From Methanosarcina sp. UBA5 (GTDB lineage Archaea; Halobacteriota; Methanosarcinia; Methanosarcinales; Methanosarcinaceae): a DNA stretch of 40,605 nucleotides. Location of the stretch: positions 36,366-76,970 of the forward strand of contig NZ_DAVG01000109.1 in assembly GCF_002505485.1 (NCBI RefSeq). The letters run 5' to 3'. Shown here in pieces: positions 1-8,824 of the stretch. Each line of letters begins with the position of its first letter. Within the stretch, counting starts at the first letter, position 1. Under the pieces are notes generated by a model, which worked only from the letters and a program-made list of their open reading frames with translations, did not search any database and had not been told where the DNA came from. Made by a program: the position numbers and the translations under genes.

Positions 1-56
1 GAAGTGTCATATGAATAAAGAACAGGAATCTAGAAACCGAAAAGACGGAACTTGAG

Positions 57-1700
57 ATGAAAGAAGATGATTATAATAAGGCCTGTAGGGAAATTCTTGA
101 AAAAGTACTTGCCGGCGAGATCGAAAACGAAAATCAGTTAAATAAGGCAAAAAAAGACGTTAGTAAATATTATCATCTGGCCAGCCTCCCCAGAAATGGA
201 GACGTCATAATCCAGGGATCAAACGAAGAGCAGGCAACAGTTAAAGAATTTTTGAGACGGAAGCCTGTAAGAACGATTTCCGGAGTTGCAGTAATTGCTG
301 TAATGACCTCTCCGGCTCCATGCCCACACGGAGTTTGTCTTCCCTGTCCTGGAGGACCCAACTCCACTTTCAAATCGCCCCAGAGTTATATGGGAAGGGA
401 GCCTGCAGCCATGCGGGCGATCCAGCATGGATTTGACCCTTATTCCCAGGTTAAATCCAGGCTTTCCCAGCTTAAAGATATTGGCCACGATGTAGAGAAA
501 GTGGAACTAATAATTATGGGAGGCACGTTTTCTGCACGCAGTCTCGATTACCAAGAATGGTTTACAAAACGCTGCCTTGAGGCAATGAACGATTTCACAG
601 GTAAAAAGTGGAGAGAAAGCGCCTGGAGAATCGGGAAATCTTTACCTTATATTCCTCTTGAAGAAGTACAGAAAGCCAATGAAAAAGCTGAGATTCGCAA
701 CGTCGGAATCACATTCGAAACGCGTCCTGACTGGGCAGAAGAGAAACATGTGGACGAATTCCTCAGACTTGGAGGAACTAAAGTAGAGCTCGGGGTTCAG
801 AGTGTTTATGATTTTGTGCTCACCCGCATGCAGAGAGGGCACGGCGTTGCAGAAATTGTCAGGGCTAATCAAGTATTAAGAGACAGTGCATTCAAGGTTG
901 GATTTCATATGATGCCTCATCTGCCTGGCTCGGACTCAAAGCTTGACCTTAAAGGTTTCAAAAAGCTCTTTGAAGATTCTCGCTTCAGGCCCGACTATCT
1001 CAAAATTTATCCTACCCTAGTAACTGAAGGAACTTCTCTTTACAGACTCTGGGAAGCAGGAGATTACGAGGCTCTTTCTGACGAAGAAGCTGCTGAACTA
1101 ATTGCGGATATAAAAGAGATCCTGCCTAAATGGGTAAGACTCCAGCGTATCCAGCGTGACATTCCAGCTTACCAGATCATTGCAGGAGTCCGAAAAAGTA
1201 ATCTCAGACAACTTGCAGAAGAAAAGCTGAGGGAGAAAGGAGGAAAGTGCCACTGTATTCGCTGCAGAGAAGTCGGACATACTGGCCTGAAAGGGAGACA
1301 AATAAATCCTAAGGACATCGAACTGACTGTAGAGAGTTATGAAGCTTGTGGAGGCACAGAGCATTTCATCGCGTTTGAGGACCTTGCTGCAGATGTCCTG
1401 ATAGGATTTACTCGCCTGCGCTTCCCTTCTGCCCCTCACCGCCCGGAACTGCAGGATGCCGCCCTGATAAGAGAACTGCACGTATATGGTTCCATGGTTC
1501 CTATAGGAAAAGAAGCAAAGCAAAAGGAGTGGCAGCATAGAGGATATGGGAAGGAACTTCTGGAACATGCAGAGAAGATAGCATGTGAAAATGGCTACCG
1601 AAAACTTGCTATTATTAGTGGAATAGGAGCCAGAGAATATTATAGGAAATTAGGATATGTTCTTGAGAACTTATACATGTCAAAGGTTTTGAAAGATTAG
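57..1700 (+). CDS. elp3: Elp3 tRNA uridine-34 modification enzyme (radical SAM / GNAT)
   Basis: 547 residues, the usual length for archaeal Elp3. It makes the carboxymethyl side chain on U34 of tRNA from acetyl-CoA using radical SAM chemistry; archaea use Elp3 alone, without the other Elongator subunits. The radical SAM cluster cysteines are visible at 89, 94 and 97 (CPHGVCLPCPGG). The C-terminal third is a GNAT acetyltransferase fold with the acetyl-CoA loop QHRGYGKELL and a typical end (AREYYRKLGY). The start is the first ATG after the upstream stops; no strong ribosome binding site is seen. It ends in TAG, followed two codons later by TAA, so amber readthrough would add only three residues. 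A GACCTG/CAGGTC hairpin follows directly. Assignment is secure. Confidence 0.96.
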   Translation: MKEDDYNKACREILEKVLAGEIENENQLNKAKKDVSKYYHLASLPRNGDVIIQGSNEEQATVKEFLRRKPVRTISGVAVIAVMTSPAPCPHGVCLPCPGGPNSTFKSPQSYMGREPAAMRAIQHGFDPYSQVKSRLSQLKDIGHDVEKVELIIMGGTFSARSLDYQEWFTKRCLEAMNDFTGKKWRESAWRIGKSLPYIPLEEVQKANEKAEIRNVGITFETRPDWAEEKHVDEFLRLGGTKVELGVQSVYDFVLTRMQRGHGVAEIVRANQVLRDSAFKVGFHMMPHLPGSDSKLDLKGFKKLFEDSRFRPDYLKIYPTLVTEGTSLYRLWEAGDYEALSDEEAAELIADIKEILPKWVRLQRIQRDIPAYQIIAGVRKSNLRQLAEEKLREKGGKCHCIRCREVGHTGLKGRQINPKDIELTVESYEACGGTEHFIAFEDLAADVLIGFTRLRFPSAPHRPELQDAALIRELHVYGSMVPIGKEAKQKEWQHRGYGKELLEHAEKIACENGYRKLAIISGIGAREYYRKLGYVLENLYMSKVLKD

Positions 1701-1723
1701 GACCTGTAACTCTCTGGCAGGTC
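1701..1723 (+). terminator. Hairpin after elp3
   Basis: GACCTG and CAGGTC pair across an 11-nt loop immediately after the elp3 stop codon. It is followed by an AT-rich but not strictly T-only stretch, so it is a probable 3'-end structure rather than a classical terminator. Confidence 0.4.
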
Positions 1724-3023
1724 ACTAATTTTGGTTATGTTATTAATTTGGTTGTGCAGTAGTAGATGGTTGATATTTTGTGTTTGAGTATTTTTGCTCA
1801 GTTACACTTGTTTTCTAAGCTCATCTGCTTACAGAAATTGAGTAAACAAAGAAAAAATTAGAGCGAAAAGCGAATATATGAGTACTCTGGAAAATATCAA
1901 CTGATTACTGAGGGATCACCATTTAATTTAATTTTGTCATTAATTAGTGGTGTCATTAATTTTATTTTTAAAATTTTCTGAAACCAATGTTAGATATTTA
2001 AGACTTACGCGGTTGAAATGATAAATGAATAGCATTAATCCGTTAACTGTTTAAAATATTAAATGATTTATAACGCCTCATATGCTCGATTTGTACTTCA
2101 AGTGCGCAAGTCCTAAGATTAGATATACCTGTATATACTGAAGAATAGGCTCGATGTCGCGAACTTAAAATTTAGTAAACTATCAAAACCCAGAGTATAA
2201 GAAAAGCTTCAGATTTAACAGTTAGATACCCCGAATTGAGAAATAAATTTTCATAATCCGGTCTCTTGCTGAAAGACTTTTTTGTAGAATAGAGGATATG
2301 CTTAAAAGAGTTTTACAGAAAAATATTAAATAGTATGGTACAGTATCGTATACCTGTTCTCCTAAATATATAAAATATTATGATGTAAATTAAGAAGTAT
2401 CAGTAAGAGTAAAGGCTCTATATTACTAAACTGCTTTTCAAAATTCCCAGAAGAAACTAGCGCTAAAGAAAAAAGTCATTTGAATTTGGCCAATTATACT
2501 AAAAAGAAAGAGAAAAACAGCCTTTTTCCATTGTTAACTTTATAAGATAAAATATATGAATTAAAAAGAAGATTAAAAACGTTCATAAAAAATTAAATAC
2601 TATATGCCCATAACATAGGAAAAAACCTTAAATGTAAATATTAGGTTTTGAAAAACGATTTGTAAATTCTAGAATTTCAGAAGAGTTTTAAAATAAAATA
2701 AACTGGATTTTAGAATTCGTGAATCCAAAAGATAAAAAATAAATAATTAAGTAGATTCGAAAAACATAAAAATTAAAAAACTTAAAGTAAATTCCATAAA
2801 TAGTAAAAATATTAAGGAGCCCTGAGGTTCTACACAAATCCTGAAAGGACTCCTAGAAACCCTGAAACTTAAAGAAATACTGAAGAGACTCTAATGGACA
2901 CTAAAACCCTAAAAAATTCTGACGAGGCTCTGAAGGTTTTAAAGAAACTTTAAAAATCCCTAAAGAAACCCTAAAAGGCTCTAAAACACCTTAAAAAATA
3001 CATAGAAATAAACGGTGATAAAA
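1724..3023. other. 1.3-kb AT-rich gap without genes
   Basis: No ORF with coding character, no tRNA-like fold and no insertion sequence was recognised on either strand. The last ~190 bases, before the DUF1699 gene, hold a degenerate short repeat described separately. Such long empty AT-rich gaps are common in Methanosarcina. Confidence 0.5.
2815..2995 (+). repeat. Degenerate CCCTRAA-type short repeats
   Basis: About 180 bases contain many variants of CCTGAAA, CCCTAAA, CTCTGAA and CTCTAAA separated by A/G-rich spacers at irregular 10-15 base steps, all in one orientation. The block ends just before the DUF1699 gene. It may be a decayed microsatellite-like tract. No protein reading is convincing. 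Confidence 0.4.
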
Positions 3024-3419
3024 ATGAAAATTAGAGTTGTAAGTTCAAAAGAAGAGATAGACACTTTAAAGCTTGATGAAGAAATTATCCATCTTGCATT
3101 CAGACCATCCAACAAGGATATTTTTAAGCTCATACTGAAGTGTCCAAATGTAAAAGCGATCCACATCCCAAGCTCGTACAAGAAAACAATTTCCAGTTCC
3201 GCACAGATGTATCTTTCCATGCAGAACATTGCTTTACTTGAAGGCGATGTGTGGGGCCACAGAAAAGACATTAATGAGTATTCCGAAATCTCCCAGCGTG
3301 TTTTCGACCGCATACAGGAACTAAAGGAAGAAGGACTTTCCGAAGAAGATACTATTGAGAGACTTGTAAGAGAGACAAGGCTCAGCCCGGATTTTGTAAG
3401 TTTTATCATCTCGAATTAA
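3024..3419 (+). CDS. DUF1699 family protein
   Basis: 131 residues. It resembles the small DUF1699 proteins that are widespread and multicopy in Methanosarcina; their function is unknown. The protein is soluble and charged, with no signal peptide or membrane segment, and ends in a helical region (EEGLSEEDTIERLVRETRLSPDFVSFIIS). I chose the ATG at 3024 because GGTGAT, a good match to the 16S anti-Shine-Dalgarno, lies six bases upstream; a GTG at 3015 would overlap that site. A strong intrinsic terminator follows. It appears monocistronic. Confidence 0.8.
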   Translation: MKIRVVSSKEEIDTLKLDEEIIHLAFRPSNKDIFKLILKCPNVKAIHIPSSYKKTISSSAQMYLSMQNIALLEGDVWGHRKDINEYSEISQRVFDRIQELKEEGLSEEDTIERLVRETRLSPDFVSFIISN

Positions 3420-3431
3420 AGAAATCACATC

Positions 3432-3462
3432 AGCCGGTCTATCCTGATCGGCTTTATTTTTT
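3432..3462 (+). terminator. Intrinsic terminator after the DUF1699 gene
   Basis: AGCCGGTC pairs with GATCGGCT (8 bp, one G-U) around a 6-nt loop and is followed by TTATTTTTT. It lies about 12 bases after the stop codon. Confidence 0.75.
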
Positions 3463-3868
3463 ATAAATACATTGCTTAAATTGAGCACACTAAAAAATTG
3501 ATTGATCTGTTCAAATTCTTTTTTATTTATTAGTATACTTTTCAAAGAATTCCCCGAGATAAATTCTTCATACTTCCTGCCGGAATCAAGAAGTATCTTA
3601 ACTATATATCTGGCTAAAAATATGTAGATTAATTGATTGCAGTTAGTTTTAGAGAATCAATGATAGTTTCAGATACCAGATATTAGTTTAAGATAACGGG
3701 TTTAGTTTTGGGTGATCAATAGCAGTATAAGATATAACGGAAACTATAGTTTCCTGATTATGAAACTTTATCTAGGCTGGCTTATCTGCTCCTATTCGAT
3801 TAAGTAAAAAGAATTGTATCCTGAGTAAAAAGCTTAAGTAAAATAGCGAAAAGATTTAACAGGATTTC
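3463..3868. other. Intergenic gap with diverged TAGTTT repeats and a palindrome
   Basis: Between about 3643 and 3720 the motif TTAGTTT(T/A)AGA or TAGTTTCAGATA recurs four times at 17-25-base steps. It is followed by a perfect 16-bp palindrome (3739-3754). No gene is seen. The promoter of the nuclease pair downstream should lie here. Confidence 0.45.
3739..3754. promoter_or_regulatory. Perfect 16-bp palindrome GGAAACTATAGTTTCC
   Basis: A fully self-complementary 16-mer about 115 bases upstream of the Hjc-like nuclease gene, with the shape of a dimeric regulator's operator. It superficially resembles NrpR operators (GGAA-N6-TTCC in Methanococcus), but its spacer is 8 rather than 6 bases, so no regulator is assigned. 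Confidence 0.35.
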
Positions 3869-4351
3869 ATGACCGAGTTTGAACATGTGCTTGTAAATTC
3901 ATTTAATACATACATTGAAGAAAACGGAATAAGAGCCATTTCCTACAGGCTTAAGCAGCATAGATTTACTCCGCAGTTTCTTGATGTGCTTGTGGACTCT
4001 CTTAATCCAAATCTATACCTGGGAATTGAATGCAAAAGCATCTCAGTTGACAAAGGAGCAAACGCACTTTACTTTTCTCAGCATTTTACCGTGGATAAAA
4101 ATGGAATTCACCAGATAGAAAGAATTTCGAACTACCTGAACAAATCAGGAAGATACGGCTTTCTTGCAGTGGAACTTCGCCTAGGACCCGGGCACGGGAG
4201 GGAAGCATACATGATTCCCTGGAATGAACTAGAAAAAAAATATTTTTCTCAGGACCTCAAACTTACATTACAGGAGATCCGAAGTTTTCCTGAAATCAAA
4301 AGAGAAGGAAAAAATTATAGGGTTGACCCGATGGAATGGGAAAGAAAATAA
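3869..4351 (+). CDS. Hjc-like PD-(D/E)XK nuclease
   Basis: 160 residues. Sequence order fits the archaeal Holliday-junction-resolvase (Hjc) type of PD-(D/E)XK nuclease: an N-terminal helix, an acidic residue in FLDVLVDS, a 10-residue gap, then the E-x-K strand GIECKS, and later HQIERISNYLNKSGRYGFLAVE, which matches the Hjc helix and beta strand that carry Q-x-E and AVR. Known Hjc proteins are 120-140 residues and cut four-way junctions as dimers. The DHH/RecJ-like nuclease gene starts 51 bases downstream on the same strand, so the two probably form a DNA-repair pair. The fold is likely. The exact substrate is inferred. Confidence 0.65.
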   Translation: MTEFEHVLVNSFNTYIEENGIRAISYRLKQHRFTPQFLDVLVDSLNPNLYLGIECKSISVDKGANALYFSQHFTVDKNGIHQIERISNYLNKSGRYGFLAVELRLGPGHGREAYMIPWNELEKKYFSQDLKLTLQEIRSFPEIKREGKNYRVDPMEWERK

Positions 4352-4402
4352 AGACGGAAAAAGCGCTTAAACTGAGGCAAGTAGAAAATCGTGGAGAGAA
4401 TG

Positions 4403-5803
4403 ATGTCTGAGACAATGAAAATACTTTATAAAGAAGCAGCAAAGTGTGCCGAAGAGATTAAAAAAAACAAATCAGTCCACGTTGTATCCCATATTGATGC
4501 TGATGGGCTGACTTCTGCAGGAATTATCTGTACTGCCCTTGAACGTGACAACTTTGAATATACAACACGTTTCGTCAAACAGCTTGATGAAAAGGCTCTT
4601 GATACCATAGCAGATGAAAATCATAATATTGTCATTTTTACGGATTTGGGAAGCGGGATGTGCGAACAAATAGAATCTCGCGGGATTCATGCAGTGATTT
4701 CAGACCACCACCAGCCTCAGGGAAGCTATCAATTTCACCTGAATCCTCACCTTTTTGGAGCAAACGGTTCATATGAATTGAGTGGCTCGGGAAGTACTTA
4801 CCTGCTGGCTTCAGCCCTTGGAAAAAATCCGGATTTATCCTCGCTGGCCATAGTAGGGGCAGTTGGAGACATGCAACATCTGAAGATGGGGCAGCTTGTC
4901 GGGATCAACAGGGAAATTCTGGAAGAAGGGGTTAAAGAAGGCAGTCTCCAGTTCAAAAAAGACCTAGCCTTATTCGGAAAGCAAACCCGCCCGATATATA
5001 AATTGATGCAGTATTCTTCAGATCCTTATCTGCCTGGGCTTACAGGAGACGAAGAAGCCTGCATTGAGTTTCTTCATTCCCTCAACATTCGCTTTAGCCA
5101 GGATGAACACTGGAGGCGCTGGATTGATCTTGAAAACTCGGAAAAACAGAAGATTGTCTCAGGACTCATCAAGTATTGCCTGAAATCAGGTATACCTTCA
5201 TATAAAATCGAGCGCCTGATAGGTGAGGTTTATATTCTTCTGGGAGAAAAAGAAGGTACGGAAATGAGAGACGCTTCAGAGTTTTCTACTCTTCTTAACG
5301 CCACTGCACGTTACGACCATGCCGAGATAGGACTTGCAGTCTGCATGGGAAATAGAGAAGAAGCTTATGAAGATGCCCGCAAATTGCTTGCCGAGCATAG
5401 ACAGAACCTTGTTAACGGGCTCATGTATGTCAAAGAAAAAGGGGTTATCCAGCTTGAAAATATCCAGTACTTCGACGCAGGCTCGGAGATAAAAGAGACT
5501 ATCGTGGGAATTATTGCAGGCATGAGTTCTACATTCGTTGAAAACAGAAACCTTCCTATTATTGCTTTTGCAAAAGCCGAAGGAGGGATCAAAGTCTCAG
5601 CCAGGGGAACACAGGATCTAATCCGCAGAGGAGTTAACCTTTCGGAAGCCATGTCGATGATCTCAGCTGAAGTTGGGGGTGCAGGCGGTGGGCACGATAT
5701 TGCAGCAGGAGCAACTATTCCCAACGGTAAAAAGGAAGAGTTTGCAAGAAAACTGGATCTGTTCATAGGAGAACAAATGCGAAGAAAGGCACATTCAAAG
5801 TAA
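4403..5803 (+). CDS. DHH-family single-strand nuclease (archaeal RecJ-like / GAN type)
   Basis: 466 residues from the ATG at 4403, which has GGAG six bases upstream; GTG 4391 and ATG 4400 are less well placed. The DHH phosphoesterase motifs are all visible: HIDADG near residue 30, the metal-binding DHH of ISDHHQP near residue 100, and the DHHA1 glycine-rich GGAGGGHDIAAGA near residue 427. The length and order fit the archaeal RecJ-like/GAN proteins, which degrade single-stranded DNA or RNA and associate with GINS in the replisome. It follows a Hjc-like nuclease in the same direction. I cannot tell from the sequence whether it is the GINS-bound paralogue. Confidence 0.85.
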   Translation: MSETMKILYKEAAKCAEEIKKNKSVHVVSHIDADGLTSAGIICTALERDNFEYTTRFVKQLDEKALDTIADENHNIVIFTDLGSGMCEQIESRGIHAVISDHHQPQGSYQFHLNPHLFGANGSYELSGSGSTYLLASALGKNPDLSSLAIVGAVGDMQHLKMGQLVGINREILEEGVKEGSLQFKKDLALFGKQTRPIYKLMQYSSDPYLPGLTGDEEACIEFLHSLNIRFSQDEHWRRWIDLENSEKQKIVSGLIKYCLKSGIPSYKIERLIGEVYILLGEKEGTEMRDASEFSTLLNATARYDHAEIGLAVCMGNREEAYEDARKLLAEHRQNLVNGLMYVKEKGVIQLENIQYFDAGSEIKETIVGIIAGMSSTFVENRNLPIIAFAKAEGGIKVSARGTQDLIRRGVNLSEAMSMISAEVGGAGGGHDIAAGATIPNGKKEEFARKLDLFIGEQMRRKAHSK

Positions 5804-5920
5804 AGAAGCCAGCCTTAGAGCCAGCCGTAGGGAAGTGTATATTCCGAGAAACTGAATTGAGTAGTAAGTAAAGGCTCAATAAAAACAAAGAAATTTTAGA
5901 ATAAGATCCACCATTGAGCC

Positions 5921-6679
5921 TTAAACCAGATCTTCAATCCTGCTCATCTCTTTGAATGAAATTAGCCTTGACATTGCACTGGTATCTATATCAATCCCAT
6001 ATTCCTGTACAACAGCCATAGGGTTTGTCCCTCCTATGACGACTATTCCGAGATGATCTCTCTCGATGGGAACATCCAGAACTCGTGTGTTTGGTTCCCC
6101 AACTTCCAAAATTCCACTGAAGCCTGCATCTAGAAGGTCAGAAAGGCAGCTTTCAATTTCATCTCTTGCAACCATAGGAGCTTCCCTGAGATTTGCAAGA
6201 ATTTTGCCTGAGCCTGTCCTGAGCATTTCCGACACAGAGGTAATACCCTGTGACATCAGGATTTCAAGCGGATCTACAGTCGTACTTACATAGGTCAGCA
6301 CATCAGTGAAACGCACCGGAATTCCGTTTCGGATCTGAACAACCCCTCCAAGTTTAGGGTTTACAGGAATTCCTGCCTTGAGAAGTACGCCGTCAATTGT
6401 AATGCTGCACACAGTCCCGATACCTACCTTTCCCTTTTCGATAGTCAGATCTCCGATAGATTCTCCCTCAGAGACGATCTTAACGTAGGGAGTCACTGAA
6501 AGCCCACTTGAGATTACCATCTTAAAAATCCCAAGCACGTCGTCCAGCTCTTTTTTATCAATAAGTGAGAGATTAAGTATGATATCTCCATCCATTCTCT
6601 TAGGATCAAACGTAGTCCTGTACATAAGATCCTTTATACGGGATGATGTGAATTGAACACGGTATCCATTTTTTTGCAT
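5921..6679 (-). CDS. NrpR-type nitrogen regulator lacking an HTH (NrpRII-like)
   Basis: 252 residues consisting of one NrpR effector domain (DUF128): DGDIILNLSLID near the start, the GIGTVCSITIDGVLLKAGIPV block, and IERDHLGIVVIGGTNPMAVV. There is no helix-turn-helix. Methanosarcina mazei uses two NrpR proteins: NrpRI with DNA-binding HTH, and NrpRII with only the regulatory domain, which joins NrpRI to repress nif/gln genes and senses 2-oxoglutarate. This protein matches the second type. The start has GGAG eight bases upstream. It is transcribed toward the RecJ-like gene (convergent) and stands alone. Confidence 0.8.
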   Translation of the reverse strand: MQKNGYRVQFTSSRIKDLMYRTTFDPKRMDGDIILNLSLIDKKELDDVLGIFKMVISSGLSVTPYVKIVSEGESIGDLTIEKGKVGIGTVCSITIDGVLLKAGIPVNPKLGGVVQIRNGIPVRFTDVLTYVSTTVDPLEILMSQGITSVSEMLRTGSGKILANLREAPMVARDEIESCLSDLLDAGFSGILEVGEPNTRVLDVPIERDHLGIVVIGGTNPMAVVQEYGIDIDTSAMSRLISFKEMSRIEDLV

Positions 6680-6903
6680 TTTGAATCTCCAGTAATTGAA
6701 GGTATTTATACTTATTATAAGTTATGTATTAATTATCACAACATATGCTTTGGGCCCTTGTCACTTATTTGTGATCTCACCTGCTCCTAAAACCGGGTTT
6801 ACTATAGGGAAAGAAAAATAGGAGTAAGGGTTCTCTGATGTAACGACCTTAAAAAGGAAAAAATAAAAGTCCATTCTGTTTAAGCTGGAAAATAACCTTT
6901 TTC

Positions 6904-7644
6904 TCAGAGCACTCCTGTTAAGAATCCTGTAAAATCCTGTGGAGCTGTTAAAAATCTCAGTTTTTCAATTATATGTACAAGCTCATACATACTTTCTCCG
7001 GAACCAAGCCCTAGATCATCATATGCAATGGGTTTAAGGTGACGGATAGGCGGTATATTTCTGTACAGGGGATTTTTGACAAATCCATCTTTAAGCAAGA
7101 AGTAAGAAGCTCCGGAAAGCCGTTTTATAGGCTCATAAACCGAGGAAAAGTCGCGGCAAACCCAATTTGCCATTTTGAGAGTTTTATCGGAAGCGTTTAT
7201 AGTCACGTGCCCGTATCCAGGAGGAACAAGCACTAAATCTCCTTTTTCTGCTGTTATGACTACGACATCCAGGACAAGATCTTCCTCTCCACTTTTCACC
7301 TTTTGCAGAAGATAGGTAGCAGAACCTTCAAGTACCTGATAAATTTCAGGATAGTAGATGTTTGTTCCTGGAACACGCGGATGGTAGTGACCTACGGTTT
7401 TAATATATTCAGATCCAAGCATTGCGGGAGGAATTACAGTAATATCATACCTGAGATGATGAGCTTTAATTGCTTCAAGTTCAGAGTCATTTTTCGCAAG
7501 ATCCCTGAACATGTAGTACACATCTCGATTTCGTATCTCTGTTTCTTCAAACCACTCCCTATCAAACACTACATCTTCCATATCATGGAGTTTTCGGATG
7601 TCTGCCATAGTGACTTTATCCCCGAACTTCATTGTAACTTCCAT
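6904..7644 (-). CDS. Cupin-type glucose-6-phosphate isomerase
   Basis: 246 residues. It interconverts glucose-6-phosphate and fructose-6-phosphate and is unrelated to bacterial PGI. The cupin metal site is visible: GHYHP, then YPEIYQVLEG, and the second cupin motif PPGYGHVTIN. The archaeal enzymes of Pyrococcus and Archaeoglobus are about 190 residues; this one carries about 30 extra residues at each end, as in other Methanosarcina copies. An AAAGGGG ribosome binding site precedes the chosen ATG. It probably serves gluconeogenesis and glycogen or glycan synthesis. It is monocistronic, in a run of minus-strand genes. Confidence 0.88.
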   Translation of the reverse strand: MEVTMKFGDKVTMADIRKLHDMEDVVFDREWFEETEIRNRDVYYMFRDLAKNDSELEAIKAHHLRYDITVIPPAMLGSEYIKTVGHYHPRVPGTNIYYPEIYQVLEGSATYLLQKVKSGEEDLVLDVVVITAEKGDLVLVPPGYGHVTINASDKTLKMANWVCRDFSSVYEPIKRLSGASYFLLKDGFVKNPLYRNIPPIRHLKPIAYDDLGLGSGESMYELVHIIEKLRFLTAPQDFTGFLTGVL

Positions 7645-7837
7645 CGAATTCCCCTTTCCTACCAGAGCATATAGATAATATTCGGATTACAAACAAGAAC
7701 TTGCTATAAAAGCGCCAATACATTACCAGAGTCGACTGTCAGAAACAGCAATATAAGTATAATAAACTAACTGATGGAAATATTATTGCAACCTGATTTT
7801 TACCTCTTGTTATTTAGAATCTGAAAGATTATACCTC

Positions 7838-8587
7838 TCAGCCATTCAGAGCTTTTTCAACCATTTTAGGGTAGGTAAGCTCTATAATAGTTTTCAGATT
7901 AACTGTGTCTTCTCTGTTGTATTTAATAAGTGTATCCAGAGCTTCACGATCTCCTTTCTCATATTTTTTCCAGAGCCTTACGGCATCAAACCCTGTTATA
8001 CCCTCGGTACCGTCGCTTCGGGTGATCCCAAGTAATTGTTCAATTTTTTTTAAACCGCCACTGTACCCTATTCGCCTTAAGGGGTACATAAGGTCTATAT
8101 GGAGCTGCTTGAACTCAATTTCGGGAAATTCAGATTTTATGAAAGGTAAATCAAAACGGGCACCGTTGAAGGATACAAGTAGCCTGTATTTTGAGAGTTC
8201 TTCTACAATGTCATCAAGGTTAATATCTTTTATATATGTTTTTGATTCTTTTCCGTCATAGATTCCCACAATGGTAATTTTATCCCGAGATTTAGAGAGT
8301 CCTGTTGTTTCAATGTCTACAAATGCGGCAGAATCGGAGAATAAGGAATATGCCCTCCAATGTTCGGCAGAAGGAAGGCATTGTGAGAAAAAACAATAAT
8401 CTTTTGCTCCAAGGTGTTCAGAAGATTTCCTCACCTCTTCGCAAATTCTGGCCTTTCGTGATGAAGGTATGGAAATCTGGTCTTCCATCTCAAGAAATTC
8501 TTTCCAGGTATGTATGCCTTGAGCCCAGATTTTTTGTTCAAGGACTTTCCCTACACCTGGGATATGAATATATGTATTATTCAGCAT
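7838..8587 (-). CDS. RNase H-like (DEDD) exonuclease domain protein
   Basis: 249 residues. The N-terminus has a helix-hairpin-helix-like segment (YIHIPGVGKVLEQKIWAQGI). The C-terminal half is a DEDD exonuclease fold of the YprB type (RNase_H_2): first acidic motif FVDIETTGLSKSRD, second FNGARFDLPF, third YNREDTVNLKTI. All four acidic positions appear present. I chose the ATG at 8585-8587 because GGGGAAAC precedes it and because the longer ORF begins with residues atypical of the family. It is divergent from malate dehydrogenase. The in vivo substrate is unknown. Confidence 0.75.
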   Translation of the reverse strand: MLNNTYIHIPGVGKVLEQKIWAQGIHTWKEFLEMEDQISIPSSRKARICEEVRKSSEHLGAKDYCFFSQCLPSAEHWRAYSLFSDSAAFVDIETTGLSKSRDKITIVGIYDGKESKTYIKDINLDDIVEELSKYRLLVSFNGARFDLPFIKSEFPEIEFKQLHIDLMYPLRRIGYSGGLKKIEQLLGITRSDGTEGITGFDAVRLWKKYEKGDREALDTLIKYNREDTVNLKTIIELTYPKMVEKALNG

Positions 8588-8824
8588 GTTTCCCCTGGAC
8601 CATTTGGGGGTAATATTTAATAAAAATACTGCATGAAATCTGAAAGTGTTCAAAAGAAAAAAACAACAAATTCAAGAACTAGATATAGTATAAAGTGCGA
8701 ACACAGATAGATATAACAATAGTAGCTAGCCGGTAATAAAGAGTCACGTTACGAGATAAATTTTTAAAGTTAGAGATTCCAAAATTATTCAAAAAATAAA
8801 TTGCTTAACACAGGTGTGCAGTTG

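Noticed and set aside
1701..3023. Possible tRNA or CRISPR in the long gap
   Set aside because: No T-loop-like motif, cloverleaf pairing or regularly spaced identical repeats could be found.
3739..3754. Palindrome as an NrpR operator
   Set aside because: Spacer between GGAA and TTCC is 8, not 6, and the downstream genes are nucleases, not nitrogen genes.
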